Shown: positions 25,053 through 34,752 of the stretch, piece after piece
Layout: each line of letters begins with the position of its first letter
Numbering within the stretch: position 1 is the stretch's first letter
Assembly: GCF_014206945.1 (NCBI RefSeq)
Contig: NZ_JACHON010000008.1
Span: forward strand, 1-64,000
Direction of reading: 5' to 3'
Origin: Gracilibacillus halotolerans
Lineage (GTDB): Bacteria > Bacillota > Bacilli > Bacillales > Amphibacillaceae
Length of the DNA stretch: 64,000 bases
Position numbers and translations under genes: made by a program
The notes under the pieces: generated by a model
The model's database searches: none
The model's input: only the letters and a program-made list of their open reading frames with translations
Told to the model about the DNA's origin: nothing

Positions 25053-26225
25053 TTATTCCATAAAATCTATGTCTGTAAATTGTGATAAATGATTTTTAAT
25101 TTCCTCATAATGACCCTTAGCATCATTAAGGTGTTGATTTGAAATGTCTTTCATTGGGATAATCGAGTAATTTCTCATTTTCCCATTTATTCTTTCATGA
25201 TGAACAAAGGTAGGTAACATGGATGGGGAATGTACTTCAAACGTATCTCCCTTTCGATCCGTCGTTTTGGTAACCTCGAAGTTGAAAATACCTCCGATTT
25301 GACGATATAGCTTATCCTGTCCTGATAAAAAGTTCCCTAAGGAATACGCAATTAGCATCTGGTTACCTTCTTTACCTTCCACCCAATCTACCGGTTGTAG
25401 TACATGTGGATGATGTCCAATAACGACATCTACACCTAAATCTGCAACGAATTGTGCTAAGGAACGCTGCTCATTATTAGGCAATCTCTCATACTCATTA
25501 CCGAAGTGAAGGCTAACAACAATAATATCGGAAAGTTGCTCTGCCTCCTTGATCTCACGTTCCATTAATTCCTTATCGATTAAATTAACGAGATAATCTT
25601 TTCCTTCAGGTACTGGTATTCCATTTGTTCCGTATGTATAGCTAAGAAATGATACTCGAATTCCTTCCTCTTCTATAACACGAATCTGCTTTTGGTCCTC
25701 TTCGTCCTTGAAGCTCCCTGTATAGAGCATTCCAATCTTATCATAATAACCGATAGCATTTTGAATTGCTATTTCCCCTCGATCTAACGTGTGATTATTT
25801 GCCATTGTGACAATATCTACACCTAACTCCTTCAAGTTATCACCGAGCTCAAACGGACTATTAAACTGTGGATAGGTGGACAGTCCAATTTCTTTTCCTC
25901 CCATAATGGTTTCCTGATTAGCCATAGTAATAGTAGGTTCTTTTAAATAGGCTTGAACCTCTTCAAACATCGGGAGAAAGTTATAGGTACCATCTGCTTG
26001 TTCCGCATCATCATATACGCGAGAATGAATAAGTAAATCACCAACCGAAGCAATGCTTATACTCGTTTCTACTGGTTGAATGCTCGCTAGAAAATTACCT
26101 TCAATTTCTTTGTGATTTTGTTCTGTTATAGATGCTGGATGGTTATCACTCGAATCACCTGTAGAGCAACCTACTAAATAAAAAATAAGTAATAAATAAA
26201 CTATGTATATTGTTGTTTTTTTCAT
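25053..26225 (-). CDS. CapA/PgsA-like metallophosphatase-fold lipoprotein
   Basis: A 390-aa lipoprotein: signal peptide MKKTTIYIVYLLLIFYLVGC with Cys20 as lipidation site, then a CapA domain (SVGDLLIH near residue 60, MANQETIMGG, MANNHTLDRG, SLHFGNEYERLPN, VIGHHPHVLQPV). These motifs carry the Asp/Asn/His metal ligands of the PGA_cap fold. CapA/PgsA takes part in poly-gamma-glutamate synthesis, but no capBC lies here, so the substrate is open. It likely forms an operon with popT. Confidence 0.87.
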   Translation of the reverse strand: MKKTTIYIVYLLLIFYLVGCSTGDSSDNHPASITEQNHKEIEGNFLASIQPVETSISIASVGDLLIHSRVYDDAEQADGTYNFLPMFEEVQAYLKEPTITMANQETIMGGKEIGLSTYPQFNSPFELGDNLKELGVDIVTMANNHTLDRGEIAIQNAIGYYDKIGMLYTGSFKDEEDQKQIRVIEEEGIRVSFLSYTYGTNGIPVPEGKDYLVNLIDKELMEREIKEAEQLSDIIVVSLHFGNEYERLPNNEQRSLAQFVADLGVDVVIGHHPHVLQPVDWVEGKEGNQMLIAYSLGNFLSGQDKLYRQIGGIFNFEVTKTTDRKGDTFEVHSPSMLPTFVHHERINGKMRNYSIIPMKDISNQHLNDAKGHYEEIKNHLSQFTDIDFME

Positions 26226-26379
26226 GACACAAGTCCCCTTTTTTCGACCTCTATTCTACCATAGACTGTTAATTATAGAAAACTTGACTAAACAAATTTT
26301 AATTATTTAGCAGATACGTTGAAATTTTTCACTTGTTTTGTTCGTCTAACTAGGTAGAGGCTAAACAAGGAGGAATAAA

Positions 26380-27072
26380 ATGATTAAAGTGAATAACATT
26401 TCCCATACATTTTACTTAGGTAAAAAAGGAAAAGAAACAGCGGTTTCTGTATTGAAGGATATTTCTTTTAGCGTAAATGAAGGGGAAATCATAACAATTA
26501 CAGGTAAAAGCGGATCGGGTAAATCGACTCTTTTAAACCTTGTTGGTGGTTTCTTGCGTCCAACAGAGGGAGAAATTTGGATAGAAGAAAAAAACATTAC
26601 TACGTTATCAGAAGGGGATTTAGCAGACTTCCGGTTAGAAAACTTAAGTTTTATATTTCAAAGTTTTCAACTCATCCCAAGTATGACAGCATATGAAAAT
26701 GTCGAGCTACCACTTGTTTTAAAAGGATTAGACCGTGACATCCGTCGCAAAAGGGTAATGACTGCGTTAGAGCGTGTAGGATTACAAGATCATGCATCCT
26801 ACTATCCGAGTGAACTTTCCGGGGGACAGCAACAGCGGATTAGTATCGCGAGGGCGCTAGTAATGGAATCGAAAATCATTTTAGCGGACGAGCCAACAGG
26901 AAGTCTAGACAGTGAAACAGAGCAAGAAATATTAGCTTTTATTAAAGAGTTAAACGAAAAAGAAAATCTCACCTTTTTAATCATTACACATGACGAAGAA
27001 GTAGCTAAAATCGGTCATCAGCGTATCCATTTACATGATGGGGAAATTATGAAAGAAGGTGTATCTGTTTGA
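26380..27072 (+). CDS. ABC transporter ATP-binding protein, LolD/MacB type
   Basis: A 230-aa ATPase: Walker A GKSGSGKST, Q-loop FIFQSFQLIPSMTAYENVELPL (the LolD/MacB/FtsE subclass hallmark), signature LSGGQQQR, Walker B ILADEPTGSLD, switch ITHDEE. AAGGAGGA precedes the ATG. The stop overlaps the permease start by four bases. The system exports or extracts substrates mechanically; no adaptor protein gene is present. Confidence 0.92.
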   Translation: MIKVNNISHTFYLGKKGKETAVSVLKDISFSVNEGEIITITGKSGSGKSTLLNLVGGFLRPTEGEIWIEEKNITTLSEGDLADFRLENLSFIFQSFQLIPSMTAYENVELPLVLKGLDRDIRRKRVMTALERVGLQDHASYYPSELSGGQQQRISIARALVMESKIILADEPTGSLDSETEQEILAFIKELNEKENLTFLIITHDEEVAKIGHQRIHLHDGEIMKEGVSV

Positions 27073-28397
27073 AGTTACAAGATCAATGGCAATTTATTCG
27101 TTCCAACATGAAAAAAAGTAAATCACGCGTTTATATGACAGTGCTAGCATCTGCTATGGCTTGTACCTTTTTAGTTGTCCTGGCATCCGTTGGGTTTGGA
27201 ATCCATGATACGTTAATAAAAGATGTAATAGAAAATAGAAATGTTACCCAAATTGAGATTTACGGGCTAGATAAGGATGGGGAATCAAAAGAGATTGGTG
27301 ACGAAGAAATTAAACAGATAGAAAATATGGAGGGTGTGAAAGCTGTAACACGCTCTAAGGAATTGGCACAAACACCTGTGTATCGAACAGATAATTATGC
27401 GGGGCATGGGTGGACAGTGGTCTCCCACTTCCCATCCGAAATAGAAGCTGGTATGGAGGTTGAGGAAGGGAGACTGCCGGAAAACGCTAATGAAATTATC
27501 GTAGGCCATCATTTTTCCAACGAGTTAATACCTCAAGACAAAGACGTGAACGAAATTTTCGATGCGAATGGTGAATTGTTGGAAGAGTTTGCCTATAAAG
27601 ATAGCTTATTAGGCAAAGAAATAAGTCTTACTGTTAGTAAAGAAACAAACGGAAAAGAAGAGGAACATACGCTAAACGTGACGATTGTCGGTATTACCGC
27701 ACCTCCCGCCCGTGGTTGGATGGAAGACCGTACCGTTCATATTTCTGAAGAATTATTAGCAGAGATTGAAGACTTTACGGGTACAGTTAAGGGAGCTGTT
27801 CACGAATCCGAGGACCATTATGTATCTAGTGGCTATGATCGAATCCACGCTTATGCTCATAATATGGAAGGTGTTGTGGATATATCGGAACAATTAAATG
27901 AAGAGGGATATTATGCTTACTCACCAGCAGAAGAATTAAAAAACATTAATGTTGTATTTACAATAGTGAAAGCAGGATTAATCTTTATTGGAACGATTGC
28001 GATTATTATTGCATCGATTGGTATCTACAATACAATGACAATGGCTGTAACGGAGCGTACGCCTGATATTGGTATTATGAAAGCCTTAGGGGCACATCCG
28101 AAAAAAATAAAGCAAATATTCTTACTTGAAAGCAGCTACATAGGTTTACTTGGGGTATTAATAGGAATTGTCGCTTCTTATATTATTAGTTTTATTGCAA
28201 ACATAGGGTTAACAATGATAGTTGAGGGAATGTTTGAGGAGCAATTACCTGAAGGTTTTCGCTTTTCTTCCATACCTTTAAGCTTAGTCGCTATTACCGT
28301 GATTATTTGTTTGACCGTTACCGTTATATCCGGATCCAAACCAGCCAAAAAAGCCACTCAAGTCGATGTATTACAGGCCTTAAGACGAGAAATTTAG
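27069..28397 (+). CDS. ABC transporter permease, MacB/FtsX type
   Basis: A 442-aa permease starting at TTG (27069) inside the ATPase stop. One N-terminal membrane helix (residues 20-45), a large extracellular MacB-PCD-like domain (45-290) and three C-terminal helices of the FtsX domain (AIIIASIGIYNTMTMAVTERTPDIGIMKALGA, 305-430). It is the partner of the preceding ATPase. The absence of an HlyD-like gene suggests a BceAB/YknYZ-like simple exporter. Confidence 0.9.
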   Translation: MKLQDQWQFIRSNMKKSKSRVYMTVLASAMACTFLVVLASVGFGIHDTLIKDVIENRNVTQIEIYGLDKDGESKEIGDEEIKQIENMEGVKAVTRSKELAQTPVYRTDNYAGHGWTVVSHFPSEIEAGMEVEEGRLPENANEIIVGHHFSNELIPQDKDVNEIFDANGELLEEFAYKDSLLGKEISLTVSKETNGKEEEHTLNVTIVGITAPPARGWMEDRTVHISEELLAEIEDFTGTVKGAVHESEDHYVSSGYDRIHAYAHNMEGVVDISEQLNEEGYYAYSPAEELKNINVVFTIVKAGLIFIGTIAIIIASIGIYNTMTMAVTERTPDIGIMKALGAHPKKIKQIFLLESSYIGLLGVLIGIVASYIISFIANIGLTMIVEGMFEEQLPEGFRFSSIPLSLVAITVIICLTVTVISGSKPAKKATQVDVLQALRREI

Positions 28398-28429
28398 AAA
28401 TAGGAATAAGCTAGTAGAGATTGGGAAAG

Positions 28430-28598
28430 AAGTAATTTTCATAATACAAAATTCGAATGTTATACTAACGCCAAGTCAAAATACTTCGCTTTCCGCAGGC
28501 AACACCTGCGGAAAGCGAAGTGTTTTAGCGAAGTAATTACAAAAGCGTACAAACTGACGGATTCTATCGAATCGTTCAGTTTATACTATGATTAAATA
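28430..28598. repeat. Dispersed intergenic repeat R2, intact copy
   Basis: A 169-bp segment between the permease and ykvA. It shares its left part with 53561-53630 and its right part with 54229-54305. The centre is a perfect 16-bp hairpin, CTTCGCTTTCCGCAGG (28484-28499) and its complement (28505-28520), with a 5-base loop. It may double as a terminator structure but has no T run. Confidence 0.85.
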
Positions 28599-28612
28599 CT
28601 TTTGTACCTGCC

Positions 28613-28897
28613 TCAGTTTTTAACAATACCGAAATTATGCTTTTCTTTAATTGAATTAGGCGCCATTTTTATAACCAACTGTAAAATAAGCGTAACGACT
28701 ACTACATCGTCAATTAAACCGAATAACAACAAGTAATCGGGTATGGCATCGAAGGGAATTACGATATATAGGACAATCAATAAAAGGATTGCAATTTTCT
28801 TTAGAAAAGATACTTCCTTGGAAAAGAAATAATCTTTTAAAAACGGTACTGATTTATGAAATTTGAATAAAAACGTTAATCTTCTCCAAAATCGCAT
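28613..28897 (-). CDS. YkvA/DUF1232 family membrane protein
   Basis: A 94-aa protein of the DUF1232 (YkvA) family: basic N-terminus, one hydrophobic helix (KIAILLLIVLYIVIPFDAIPDYLLLFGLIDDVVVV) with the conserved PxDxIPD motif and a second short hydrophobic stretch. The function of the family is unknown. Confidence 0.82.
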   Translation of the reverse strand: MRFWRRLTFLFKFHKSVPFLKDYFFSKEVSFLKKIAILLLIVLYIVIPFDAIPDYLLLFGLIDDVVVVTLILQLVIKMAPNSIKEKHNFGIVKN

Positions 28898-28965
28898 TTT
28901 TACCCCTCTTTCTCCCTTTCATTATCAAATACCCTTTAAAATTATTAGCAAAACGAAAAGAAGAT

Positions 28966-28998
28966 ATAAAAGTATGGCCAAGCAATGCTTGACCATAC
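28966..28998 (-). terminator. Terminator after typA
   Basis: On the minus strand GTATGGTCAAGC and GCTTGGCCATAC (28972-28998) form a hairpin with a 3-base loop followed by TTTTATA. Confidence 0.9.
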
Positions 28999-29006
28999 CA
29001 AAGGTT

Positions 29007-30836
29007 TTATTTTTTCTTTGCTGCTTTTTCTCGCTCGTTTTTATTTAATATCTTTTTACGTAATCGAACAGATTCTGGAGTTACTTCACAATATTCATCA
29101 TCATTTAAATACTGCAAAGATTCCTCTAAGGACATTTTACGTGATTTACGGATTGTTACCGTATTATCTTTATTAGCTGAACGAACGTTTGTCAAGTGTT
29201 TTTCTTTCGTGATGTTTACTGTTAAATCATTATCACGATTATGTTCGCCGACAATCATACCAGCATATACTTCCGTACCAGGTTCCACGAAAATTACACC
29301 ACGGTCTTCTAGGTTCATAATTCCATAAGTAGATGCTTTACCATTTTCTAGTGAAACGAGAACACCTTGACGTCGTCCACCTACCTGTCCCTTAACCATT
29401 GGCGCATATTCTTCGAAAGAATGGTTGATGATTCCATATCCATGTGTGATGGTCATAAATTCCGTTGAATAGCCTATTAGACCACGTGATGGCACTTTGA
29501 ACTCGATGCGGACTTGACCGTTACCATGGTTCGCCATATCAAGCATTTCACCTTTTCTAATACCAAGAGACTCCATAACCCCACCAGTGTATTCTTCTGG
29601 AACATCAATTTGAACACGTTCTACCGGCTCACATTTTACACCATCGATTTCTTTAATAATAACTTCTGGCTTCGATAATTGTAATTCGTATCCTTCTCGA
29701 CGCATATTCTCTACTAATATAGACAAATGAAGCTCTCCACGACCGGAAACAACCCACGCGTCCGGGGAAGCTGTTTGTTCTACTCGAAGACTTACGTCCG
29801 TTTCTAACTCGGACATAAGACGTTCTTCAATTTTTCTTGAGGTAACATGTTTTCCTTCACGTCCAGCAAATGGACTATTGTTCACAACAAACGTCATCTG
29901 TAGGGTTGGTTCATCAATTCGCAGTAACGGTAAAGCCTCTTGCTGATCTACCGGACAAACTGTTTCACCTACGTTAATATCTTCCATTCCTGCAATCGCA
30001 ACAATGTCCCCTGATTTCGCTTGGTCAATCTCAATTCTTTTCAAACCGATGAAACCAAATAACTTCGAAACACGGAACTTCTTCACTGAGCCATCGTTTT
30101 TCATTAGTGCTACCTGTTGACCTACTTTAATTGTTCCTCTGAATACTCGTCCAACACCAATGCGTCCTAAATAATCGTTGTAATCGAGCATTGTTACTTG
30201 AAATTGTAATGCGTCATCTGCATTATCAATGGGCGCTGGTATATGTTCTAAGATGGTATCAAAGACAGGGTTCATACTGTTTTCTTGTTGAGCTGGGTCT
30301 GATTCCAAGCTCGACGTACCATTCAATGCAGAAGCATATACAACAGGAAATTCTAATTGCTCATCATCTGCACCTAACTCTATGAATAAATCCAATACTT
30401 CATCTACTACTTCTTCTGGGCGTGCATTCGGACGATCAATCTTATTCAATACAACAACTGGACGAAGCTTTTGCTCTAACGCTTTCTTTAAAACAAAACG
30501 TGTTTGTGGCATACAACCTTCATAGGAATCAACTACAAGCAACACACCGTCCACCATTTTCATAATACGTTCTACTTCTCCACCAAAATCAGCGTGACCT
30601 GGTGTATCTAAAATATTGATACGAGTATTCTTATATTCAATAGCCGTGTTTTTGGCTAGTATCGTTATTCCTCGTTCCTTCTCAATATCGTTAGAATCCA
30701 TTGCACGTTCGTCAACTTGTTCATGCTCACGGAAGGTTCCTGAATCGTGTAGTAATTGGTCTACTAACGTCGTTTTCCCATGGTCAACGTGAGCAATTAT
30801 AGCGATATTTCGTAAATCCTCTCTTGCTGTGGTCAT
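29007..30836 (-). CDS. typA: Ribosome-associated GTPase TypA/BipA
   Basis: A 609-aa translational GTPase: G1 AHVDHGKT, G2/switch RGITI, G3 DTPGH, G4 NKID, then domains II, III and V and the TypA-specific C-terminal region (SRGLIGYSTEFMTITHGYG...EEYAPMVKGQVGGRRQG). TypA binds the 70S ribosome and supports 50S assembly and growth under cold and other stresses. Lysine-rich tail at the C-terminus. The 307-base upstream gap carries an extended -10 promoter. Confidence 0.96.
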   Translation of the reverse strand: MTTAREDLRNIAIIAHVDHGKTTLVDQLLHDSGTFREHEQVDERAMDSNDIEKERGITILAKNTAIEYKNTRINILDTPGHADFGGEVERIMKMVDGVLLVVDSYEGCMPQTRFVLKKALEQKLRPVVVLNKIDRPNARPEEVVDEVLDLFIELGADDEQLEFPVVYASALNGTSSLESDPAQQENSMNPVFDTILEHIPAPIDNADDALQFQVTMLDYNDYLGRIGVGRVFRGTIKVGQQVALMKNDGSVKKFRVSKLFGFIGLKRIEIDQAKSGDIVAIAGMEDINVGETVCPVDQQEALPLLRIDEPTLQMTFVVNNSPFAGREGKHVTSRKIEERLMSELETDVSLRVEQTASPDAWVVSGRGELHLSILVENMRREGYELQLSKPEVIIKEIDGVKCEPVERVQIDVPEEYTGGVMESLGIRKGEMLDMANHGNGQVRIEFKVPSRGLIGYSTEFMTITHGYGIINHSFEEYAPMVKGQVGGRRQGVLVSLENGKASTYGIMNLEDRGVIFVEPGTEVYAGMIVGEHNRDNDLTVNITKEKHLTNVRSANKDNTVTIRKSRKMSLEESLQYLNDDEYCEVTPESVRLRKKILNKNEREKAAKKK

Positions 30837-30969
30837 GTATTACTCTCCTCTTTTATCAATGACTTGAACATAGCTACATTGTCATTTCTCCATTTATAAT
30901 ATCTAGTTACAATAACTAGTTAAACCTCTTTAAACAGTTTTGAAAACATTATCGTTTAACAACTTGTCA

Positions 30970-30978
30970 ATTATACCA
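30970..30978 (-). promoter_or_regulatory. Extended -10 promoter for typA
   Basis: On the minus strand TGGTATAAT (TGnTATAAT form) lies about 135 bases before the typA start. No good -35 is visible, as is common for extended -10 promoters. The remainder of 30837-31143 is AT-rich with nothing else recognised. Confidence 0.5.
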
Positions 30979-31143
30979 CATTATCAACTGGAATTAAAAG
31001 GATTTTTTGTTTATTCAACTCTTCTTTTATTATCGTTCGTCTTTTTTCAAGTACTATTCACATATCTATTTCTTAATAATCTAATCTTCATTCCATTATT
31101 TGAAGATCAAAACACAGCGACAATACGTTTCTTTGACCTATGA

Positions 31144-32484
31144 TTATTTCATAAACACTATAGTAAACTTCGCTCCATGCGGTTCGATGTTCCCTGCTTT
31201 AATTTTACCCCCTGATTTTTCAATAATAGCTCGGGCTATCGCAAGGCCTAATCCTGTCTCTCCTGTAGTCCCTTTCACGAATCGGTGGAACAGTTGATCC
31301 ATAAGGTCTGGGTCAATTCCTTCTCCATCATCTGTAATTTCAATCATCACTTTAGTGTTATCACTACTCACATTTAATTCTACAATTGATTTTGCATGTC
31401 GAATCGAATTCGTAACAATATTCATTAACGCACGTAAAAATTTTTCTTCGTCTATTGTTATTGTAATCTCTTCCACATTTTTCATTTGAAATGTTACGTT
31501 TCTCTCTTTTGCTATCGCGAGTGCCCGATCTTCTATTTGCTCTGTCATTCGTACGAGAGAAACTTCTTTAAACTGATAAGGTTCTGCCTCACTATCTAAC
31601 TTAGCCAAAAGAATAATTTCATTGATAATCTTCTTTAAGCGATTGATTTCCTCAACCATCACGTCGTATCCTCGTTCCGCATCTTTTCCTTGAAAAATAC
31701 CATCACGAATTCCTTCTGCGTAGCCTTGAATGGTCATTAGAGGTGTTTTTAATTCATGACTAGCGTTCTGAAAGAAATGGCGTTGCGATTGGATATAACT
31801 TTTCAATTCCTTTGCCATGTCATCTACACTCTGTGCAACTTCCTTTATTTCCCCAGTTGCTTTTATTTCTTCTAATTGATCAAATTCCCTTTTTTCTACC
31901 TTTTTTAACTTCTTTCGGAGCTTCGTCAATGGTGTAACTAACGTCCTTGTTAAATAGTTACTAATTAGTACAGCAGCAATAATCCCGATTAAAAAAATTA
32001 AAGTCAAACGATTGATTAAGCTTTTTTGTACCTCTTGCAAATCATCCAACGGAGTTAATAGAACAAGCTGCTGAGAAGTAAATGGGGTATAAAAAGGTAT
32101 AATGGACACCACATACTTTTCTCCGCCCGCTTCCCATAGCGGTTGCTCTTCGTTTCTTAAATCATAATAGTTCACCCATCGCTCTATAGTGTTTGCATCT
32201 GGGATGGAAGAGAAAATAATCCGATGATCTACTTCGTCATAAGCAAATACTTGAAGATTATATTCCTCTAGCATGCTTAGCAATCTGTGAACATTAGCAG
32301 TACTATTTAAATCCTGTGAGAGGATAAAATTAACAATCAATTCTCCACTATCCTCCAATTGCCTTTGTTCATCCTTAATTAACATTTGGAGCATTTGGGA
32401 GTAAATAGTAATACCTGTAATCGCCATTATTACGACAAGTAATGATGTAAATGCAATTGTTAATTGATTTTGTAATCTCATCAT
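31144..32484 (-). CDS. cssS: Secretion-stress sensor histidine kinase CssS
   Basis: A 446-aa kinase with TM1 (residues 8-28), an extracytoplasmic sensor domain (30-155), TM2 (160-178), HAMP, HisKA with phospho-acceptor His243 (NASHELKTPL) and HATPase_c (DDGEGIDPD, GETGLGLAIARAI). The ATG at 32484 overlaps the cssR stop (TAATG), with GAGGA upstream. The CssS assignment rests on the CssR-like partner and on the adjacent divergent htrA-type gene, the B. subtilis cssRS-htrB arrangement. Confidence 0.82.
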   Translation of the reverse strand: MMRLQNQLTIAFTSLLVVIMAITGITIYSQMLQMLIKDEQRQLEDSGELIVNFILSQDLNSTANVHRLLSMLEEYNLQVFAYDEVDHRIIFSSIPDANTIERWVNYYDLRNEEQPLWEAGGEKYVVSIIPFYTPFTSQQLVLLTPLDDLQEVQKSLINRLTLIFLIGIIAAVLISNYLTRTLVTPLTKLRKKLKKVEKREFDQLEEIKATGEIKEVAQSVDDMAKELKSYIQSQRHFFQNASHELKTPLMTIQGYAEGIRDGIFQGKDAERGYDVMVEEINRLKKIINEIILLAKLDSEAEPYQFKEVSLVRMTEQIEDRALAIAKERNVTFQMKNVEEITITIDEEKFLRALMNIVTNSIRHAKSIVELNVSSDNTKVMIEITDDGEGIDPDLMDQLFHRFVKGTTGETGLGLAIARAIIEKSGGKIKAGNIEPHGAKFTIVFMK

Positions 32485-33170
32485 TATTCCTCTTCTAGTT
32501 CCAAACGATAACCGTAACCCCAAACTGTTTCAATCGGTAATCCGTTCAATTTCTTTCGAATTCTTTTCACCAAATCATCTACAGCTCGATCACTTCCGAA
32601 GTAATCTTCTCCCCATACAAGTATTAACAATTCTTCTCTAGAGAAAGCTCGGTTTGGCTGCTTAGCAAAAATCTCTAGCATTTCATATTCCTTCGTAGTT
32701 ACATCAATTTCTGTCTCTTCCCAAAAAACTTGACGTGCCGGTTGATCGATTTGTAAGTCACCAACTCGAATGATTCCATTACTTTTTGGTGTATCTACCG
32801 TGGTACTATGAACACGTTTAAACAGACGTTTAATTCTAGCGACCAACTCACGAGGACTAAATGGTTTTGTTAAATAATCATCACTACCTAGTTCAAGTCC
32901 TAGAATTTTATCTACCTCTTCATCTTTTGCGGAAATGATAATGATCGGTACTTCACTCGTTTCGCGAATCTTCTTACACAATTCATAGCCATCCATTCCA
33001 GGTAACATGATATCTAAGATCCACATATCTGGCTGGCCCTGCTCCGCAAGTTTCCAAGCGTCCTCGCCGTTATCTAGCAGTTTTAATTCATAACCTTCGT
33101 TCGATAAGTATGCTTGAACAATGTCACGGATGTTTTTATCATCTTCTACTACATAGATTGTTTGTGTCAA
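32484..33170 (-). CDS. cssR: Secretion-stress response regulator CssR
   Basis: A 228-aa OmpR/PhoB-type regulator: receiver with phospho-acceptor Asp53 (WILDIMLPG), conserved Lys in TKPF, and winged-helix domain (LVWGEDYFGSDRAVDDLVKRIRKKL). WILDIMLP and DYFGSDRAVDDLV closely match B. subtilis CssR. The start is placed at TTG 33168-33170 with AGGAG eight bases upstream; in-frame ATG 33245 would prefix a non-receiver sequence. It is translationally coupled to cssS. Confidence 0.85.
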   Translation of the reverse strand: MTQTIYVVEDDKNIRDIVQAYLSNEGYELKLLDNGEDAWKLAEQGQPDMWILDIMLPGMDGYELCKKIRETSEVPIIIISAKDEEVDKILGLELGSDDYLTKPFSPRELVARIKRLFKRVHSTTVDTPKSNGIIRVGDLQIDQPARQVFWEETEIDVTTKEYEMLEIFAKQPNRAFSREELLILVWGEDYFGSDRAVDDLVKRIRKKLNGLPIETVWGYGYRLELEEE

Positions 33171-33336
33171 AACATTCACTCCTAACTTTGCTATTAGCGT
33201 TATTCTCTCATATAAATAATGTTTTTGAAGTATTCTTTTTTCCACATTTTTTTTACATTTCTCTCATTATTATGCCATATCTTCTACCTATAATAGAAGT
33301 TAGTAATAGTCAAACTTTCCGAAAGGATGATGATAG

Positions 33337-34530
33337 ATGTCAGAACAACCAATCACAGACAAAAAAGATAAAAGCTCCTTCTCTAACTTTATTAGTGGTT
33401 TTGCGGGTGGATTAGTTGCTGTTTTACTCGTAGGCGGAATCTTTTGGTCATTGTCAGAAGCAGATACAAATTCTGCAGAACAACAAGATGAACCTGTAAT
33501 GAAACAAACAGAAGGTTCTTCTATTCCGACAACGAATATAACGTATGAGGAAACAAATTCTGTAAATGCTGCTGTTGAGCAAGTATCTGATGCTGTAGTT
33601 GGAGTATCAAATATAAGCCACCTAAATCTATGGGAAGATTCCGAAACTCAAGGAACAGGTTCAGGAGTTATCTATAAAAAAGAAGACTCATTTGCATATG
33701 TAGTAACGAATAACCATGTCGTCGAAGGTGCACAAGCTGTCGAGGTTATATTATCGAACGGCGAGCACGTTGAAGCGGATATTTTAGGAACAGATGCGTT
33801 AACAGATTTAGCTGTCCTTCGTATTCCTGGTGATAAGGTCGAAACTGTCGCTACTTTAGGATCATCTGATGATTTAAATGTTGGTGATACTGCGGTTGCT
33901 ATTGGAAATCCACTCGGAACAGAATTTGCTGGTTCGGTCACAAAAGGTATCATTAGTGGACTTGATCGAGCTGTGGATGTAGATACAAATGGTGATAGAA
34001 TGCCTGACTGGACGACAAATGTTATTCAAACAGATGCAGCTATTAACCCTGGGAATAGTGGTGGAGCATTAATTAATGCAAAAGGTGAGTTAATTGGTAT
34101 TAACTCCATGAAAATTGCTCTCACACAAGTAGAAGGGATTGGTTTTGCGATTCCGATTGATGAGGCAAAACCAGTTATGGACCAATTAGAGACTTCTGGT
34201 GAGGTCGTTCGTCCTTACATGGGAATAAGCGGCGTTGATTTATCCAGTGTACCGGCACGTCATGCAAGAGATACATTGATGCTAGATGAAAGCGTCGAGG
34301 AAGGAATTGTCCTTGCTCAAGTCCAACCACGCTCACCATCCGATGAGGCTGGTTTACAAAGATACGATGTCATTACGAAAATAGATGATACGGGCGTTTC
34401 CTCCATGTTAGAATTAAAATCTTATTTATATCGTCATAAGCAAATAGGCGATGAAGTAACCATAACTTTCTATCGTGAAGGGAAATTACAAACGACGAAG
34501 ATGGCCTTAACCGAACAAGAGAATATATAA
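33337..34530 (+). CDS. htrB: HtrA-like membrane-anchored serine protease HtrB
   Basis: A 397-aa DegP/HtrA protease: short cytoplasmic N-terminus, one membrane anchor (residues 20-38), trypsin-like domain with catalytic triad His127 (NNHVVEG), Asp157 (TDLAVL) and Ser241 (NPGNSGGAL), and a C-terminal PDZ domain (about 295-390). It degrades or refolds misfolded exported proteins. Divergent from cssRS with a 166-base shared control region; TATAAT lies at 33289-33294 and CssR probably acts there. A repeat element follows the stop. Confidence 0.88.
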   Translation: MSEQPITDKKDKSSFSNFISGFAGGLVAVLLVGGIFWSLSEADTNSAEQQDEPVMKQTEGSSIPTTNITYEETNSVNAAVEQVSDAVVGVSNISHLNLWEDSETQGTGSGVIYKKEDSFAYVVTNNHVVEGAQAVEVILSNGEHVEADILGTDALTDLAVLRIPGDKVETVATLGSSDDLNVGDTAVAIGNPLGTEFAGSVTKGIISGLDRAVDVDTNGDRMPDWTTNVIQTDAAINPGNSGGALINAKGELIGINSMKIALTQVEGIGFAIPIDEAKPVMDQLETSGEVVRPYMGISGVDLSSVPARHARDTLMLDESVEEGIVLAQVQPRSPSDEAGLQRYDVITKIDDTGVSSMLELKSYLYRHKQIGDEVTITFYREGKLQTTKMALTEQENI

Positions 34531-34531
34531 G

Positions 34532-34681
34532 TAGAAAAGCGAAAGCACCTCGCATACCCCCGACAAGCTTAAGTAAGGCTTGGCGTGGCGTCCTTTGCCA
34601 CAGAATAGCATTACTTAAGACCTCGAGGGGGTAGGTGCTAGAGCTAGACAATAAGAAAAGCGAGAGCACCTCGCCCACCCC
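34532..34681 (+). repeat. Dispersed intergenic repeat R1, copy 2
   Basis: The second copy of the 19306-19456 element, starting two bases after the htrB stop codon. It keeps the CCCCCGACAAGCTTAAGTAA / TTACTTAAGACCTCGAGGGGG pairing, the inner GTGGC...GCCAC hairpin and the flanking AAGAAAAGCG direct repeats. Confidence 0.88.
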
Positions 34682-34718
34682 GACGGGCTAGATCAACATC
34701 TAGGCACCCTCTTTATAC

Positions 34719-34752
34719 TAAAAGCTGCTGAAGGTATCAGCAGCTTTTATAT
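34719..34752. terminator. Bidirectional terminator between htrB and the yteA-like gene
   Basis: AAAGCTGCTG (34721-34730) and CAGCAGCTTT (34738-34747) form a hairpin followed by TATATTT on the plus strand. The stop codon of the minus-strand gene lies at its edge. Confidence 0.8.
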
